A stretch of DNA of 7,147 nucleotides from Chloroflexota bacterium (lineage in GTDB: Bacteria > Cyanobacteriota > Vampirovibrionia > Obscuribacterales > Obscuribacteraceae). The notes under the pieces are model-generated. The model saw only the letters and a list, made by a program, of their open reading frames with translations, ran no database searches and had not been told where the DNA came from. A program made the position numbers and the translations under genes. This document shows, in pieces, positions 5,911-7,147 of this stretch. The first letter of the stretch is position 1, and each line of letters begins with the position of its first letter. The stretch covers positions 1 through 7,147 of the forward strand of contig SBAT01000208.1 in the NCBI GenBank assembly GCA_005240105.1. The letters are read 5' to 3'.

Positions 5911-5950
5911 GTGGGCGCCGAAGAAAACTTTGGCTGTCTATGTCAATAAT

Positions 5951-5983
5951 GCCGCGTCTTTCTCCAGGAAGACGCGGCTTTTA
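5951..5983 (+). terminator. Intrinsic terminator after the 349-aa gene
   Basis: A perfect 10-bp stem, GCCGCGTCTT (5951-5960) with AAGACGCGGC (5969-5978), encloses an 8-nt loop and is followed by TTTTAT. It starts 40 nt after the stop codon at 5908-5910. It works only in the plus direction, because the minus strand lacks a T-run after the stem. It ends the transcript of the 349-aa gene and shows that the ClpP-like coding region should start downstream of it. Confidence 0.9.
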
Positions 5984-6020
5984 TCTTTCAAGCTTGAATT
6001 TTTTTGTGGTGGATACGACT

Positions 6021-6800
6021 ATGAATCACGATATCAATGGACCTGAAAAGGCATACAACAAAGACGACGTTACGAAATTGGAGCAGTATTACAAACTGCG
6101 CAAATTGGAAACAGACGCACGCGAAACAGAACTGCGCTTAAAGAAATTGGAGCGCGAAGAGCGGCTGGCAAGTCGCCAGGAGGGTGATGCTGAGTATAAG
6201 GCACGCGAAGCGCAAGCAAGGGCTGAAATGGCCGAAATGCAGCGCGATCAACTGAAGCGCTCAGAAGAAAACGCCAAGGCAGAAGCATCAGAACATTTGA
6301 TCTACACGTTTTACGATGCAGTGGATCAGATAAGCATCAAGCCGGCAATGGCGGACATCGGCAAATGGGCAAGGCGTTTTCCAGGACAAAACATAACCGT
6401 CATTCTGAATTCGCCAGGCGGATCAGTTCTCGATGGATTGGCGCTTTACGATTTCCTCCGTCATTTGAGTGCCAAAGGGCACTTCATCACCGTCAAGGTG
6501 TATGGCATGGCGGCCTCTATGGGTGGCATCTTACTGCAAGCCGGCGACAAGCGCATTGTCGGACCGGAAGCAGAAGTGCTCATCCACGAAGTTAGCTCTG
6601 GAACAGCGGGCAAGGTAAGCATGATGCAAGATCGTCTCGACTTCTCTGCTCGACTTTGGGACAAGCTGGCCAAAATCCTGGCTAAGCGCTCGTCAATGAC
6701 CAAGACACAGATCAAGCGCAAGGCACACAAATTCGACTGGTGGCTAACCGCAAGGGAAGCCGTCCGGCTCGGCTTTGCTGACGAAGTAGAAAAAGGCTAA
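6021..6800 (+). CDS. ClpP-superfamily serine protease with a charged coiled-coil N-terminal extension
   Basis: This encodes 259 residues from the ATG at 6021, with a GGTGG-type ribosome binding site about 9 nt upstream. The frame stays open back to an ATG at 5907 overlapping the previous stop, but that version would be translated through the terminator hairpin and adds 38 atypical residues, so I prefer 6021. Residues about 14-90 are almost all charged or helix-forming (LEQYYKLRKLE, LRLKKLEREERLA, AQARAEMAEMQRDQ), predicting a long helix or coiled coil. Residues about 91-256 are a ClpP-type fold: NSPGGSV (130-136, oxyanion loop), GMAASMGG (nucleophile S166), VLIHE (H189) and FDWWLTAREAVRLGFADEV with D239 at the place of the third catalytic residue. 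The ending resembles the phage-type ClpP_1 branch. No Clp ATPase, portal or capsid gene is nearby. The protein is probably cytosolic. Its partner and substrate are unknown. Confidence 0.85.
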   Translation: MNHDINGPEKAYNKDDVTKLEQYYKLRKLETDARETELRLKKLEREERLASRQEGDAEYKAREAQARAEMAEMQRDQLKRSEENAKAEASEHLIYTFYDAVDQISIKPAMADIGKWARRFPGQNITVILNSPGGSVLDGLALYDFLRHLSAKGHFITVKVYGMAASMGGILLQAGDKRIVGPEAEVLIHEVSSGTAGKVSMMQDRLDFSARLWDKLAKILAKRSSMTKTQIKRKAHKFDWWLTAREAVRLGFADEVEKG

Positions 6801-6808
6801 CGCCTTGA

Positions 6809-6841
6809 GTAAGAGTTGCTGCTCTGCGACTCTTGCTTTTT
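6809..6841 (+). terminator. Intrinsic terminator after the ClpP-like gene
   Basis: An 11-bp stem pairs 6809-6819 with 6826-6836, including two G-U pairs, around the loop TGCTCT. It is followed by five T residues at 6837-6841 and begins 9 nt after the stop codon. On the minus strand no T-run follows the stem, so it serves the plus-strand gene and not the convergent gene ending at 6908. Confidence 0.88.
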
Positions 6842-6907
6842 GAAGAAAACTACTATCAATTGTAGCACAACGGCACCACTTTGGTCAGTTGGGCTGCGGA
6901 CGGCTTG

Positions 6908-7147
6908 CTATTGTTGACGCGAACTACAGAAGAAGGCGAGCAGTGCTAGCACATAGAAAGCTATGCCTGCAATGAAGGTTGCGTTAATACCGAGGCTAAT
7001 AGAAATAACAATCGCAAGAACAGAGGCGCATACAGACGTTGCGCCGTTGATACCCCAGAGCCACGGCTTAATAGTTGCTGATTTATCATCAGCAAGGCGC
7101 ATTCCTAGAGGAAAAGCCATTCCCATGAAAAGACCCATGGGAAATAG
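6908..7147 (-). CDS. C-terminal part of a polytopic membrane protein resembling membrane-fused spermidine synthases (5' end outside window)
   Basis: The frame is open from the stop at 6908-6910 to the right edge, giving 79 visible residues. The internal ATG at 7138 is not the real start, because L-F-P precede it in frame and the motif LFPMGLFMGMAFPLGMRL runs across it. Two hydrophobic spans follow the PWLWGINGATSV segment: a VCASVLAIVISISLGI region and an ATFIAGIAFYVLALLAFF region. The G-PFPLGxR and PWxWGxNGxxSVxxSVLA patterns are those I associate with the C-terminal membrane part of large spermidine-synthase-like proteins with MFS-type segments. The catalytic methyltransferase-like region would lie outside the window, so the enzymatic role cannot be judged. 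It is convergent with the ClpP-like gene. Confidence 0.65.
   Translation of the reverse strand, partial: LFPMGLFMGMAFPLGMRLADDKSATIKPWLWGINGATSVCASVLAIVISISLGINATFIAGIAFYVLALLAFFCSSRQQ

Noticed and set aside
6021..6800. The ClpP-like gene as evidence of a prophage
   Set aside because: No portal, terminase, capsid, integrase or attachment site is visible, and the flanking genes are ordinary chromosomal types.

Overview
The window reads as an ordinary bacterial chromosome segment of roughly even base composition. It has no phage structural genes, tRNA, rRNA, CRISPR array or insertion sequence that I can recognise. The Sec-type signal peptides, a retropepsin/TPR secreted protein, a DUF6941-like protein, a membrane spermidine-synthase-like protein and the dispersed hairpin repeat suggest an environmental, free-living bacterium. 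A non-photosynthetic cyanobacterial relative (Melainabacteria/Obscuribacterales type) would fit, but this is a low-confidence guess and the sequence does not settle it.

Layout, left to right. (1) 1-793, minus strand: a 40-aa single-span membrane microprotein, followed after 3 bp by a membrane-anchored purple-acid-phosphatase-type metallophosphoesterase that runs off the left edge. (2) 794-860: a compact divergent promoter region containing a palindromic -10 box. (3) 861-1903, plus strand: a DUF6941-like protein started by TTG, then a two-module antibiotic-monooxygenase-like (dimeric alpha/beta barrel) protein, probably one operon. (4) 1904-2080: a convergent intergenic gap filled by a composite inverted repeat of the dispersed 'TCATnTCGAnCGAAG...GAGAnATCTTCC' type. 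(5) 2081-4393, minus strand: a 770-aa exported protein with a LolA-like N-terminal region, two tandem retropepsin-like aspartyl protease domains, each with a DTGA motif, and a TPR tail. (6) 4394-4860: a 467-bp divergent non-coding region unusually rich in structure, with palindromes, a TTGATA/TATCAA cluster, a 15-bp direct repeat and a 44-nt stem-loop just before a strong ribosome binding site. (7) 4861-5910, plus strand: an unrecognised 349-aa cytosolic protein, followed by an intrinsic terminator. (8) 6021-6800, plus strand: a ClpP-superfamily serine protease behind a charged helical N-terminal extension, followed by its own terminator. (9) 6908-7147, minus strand: the C-terminal end of a polytopic membrane protein resembling membrane-fused spermidine synthases.

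The genes look like several separate transcription units, not one obvious pathway. The two proteases (secreted aspartyl, cytosolic ClpP-like) are not adjacent. The terminator at 5951-5983 separates the unknown 349-aa gene from the ClpP-like gene. The most unusual items are the tandem retropepsin-TPR architecture, the coiled-coil/ClpP fusion whose start must be moved downstream of a terminator, the structured leader of the 349-aa gene and the microprotein-phosphatase pair.
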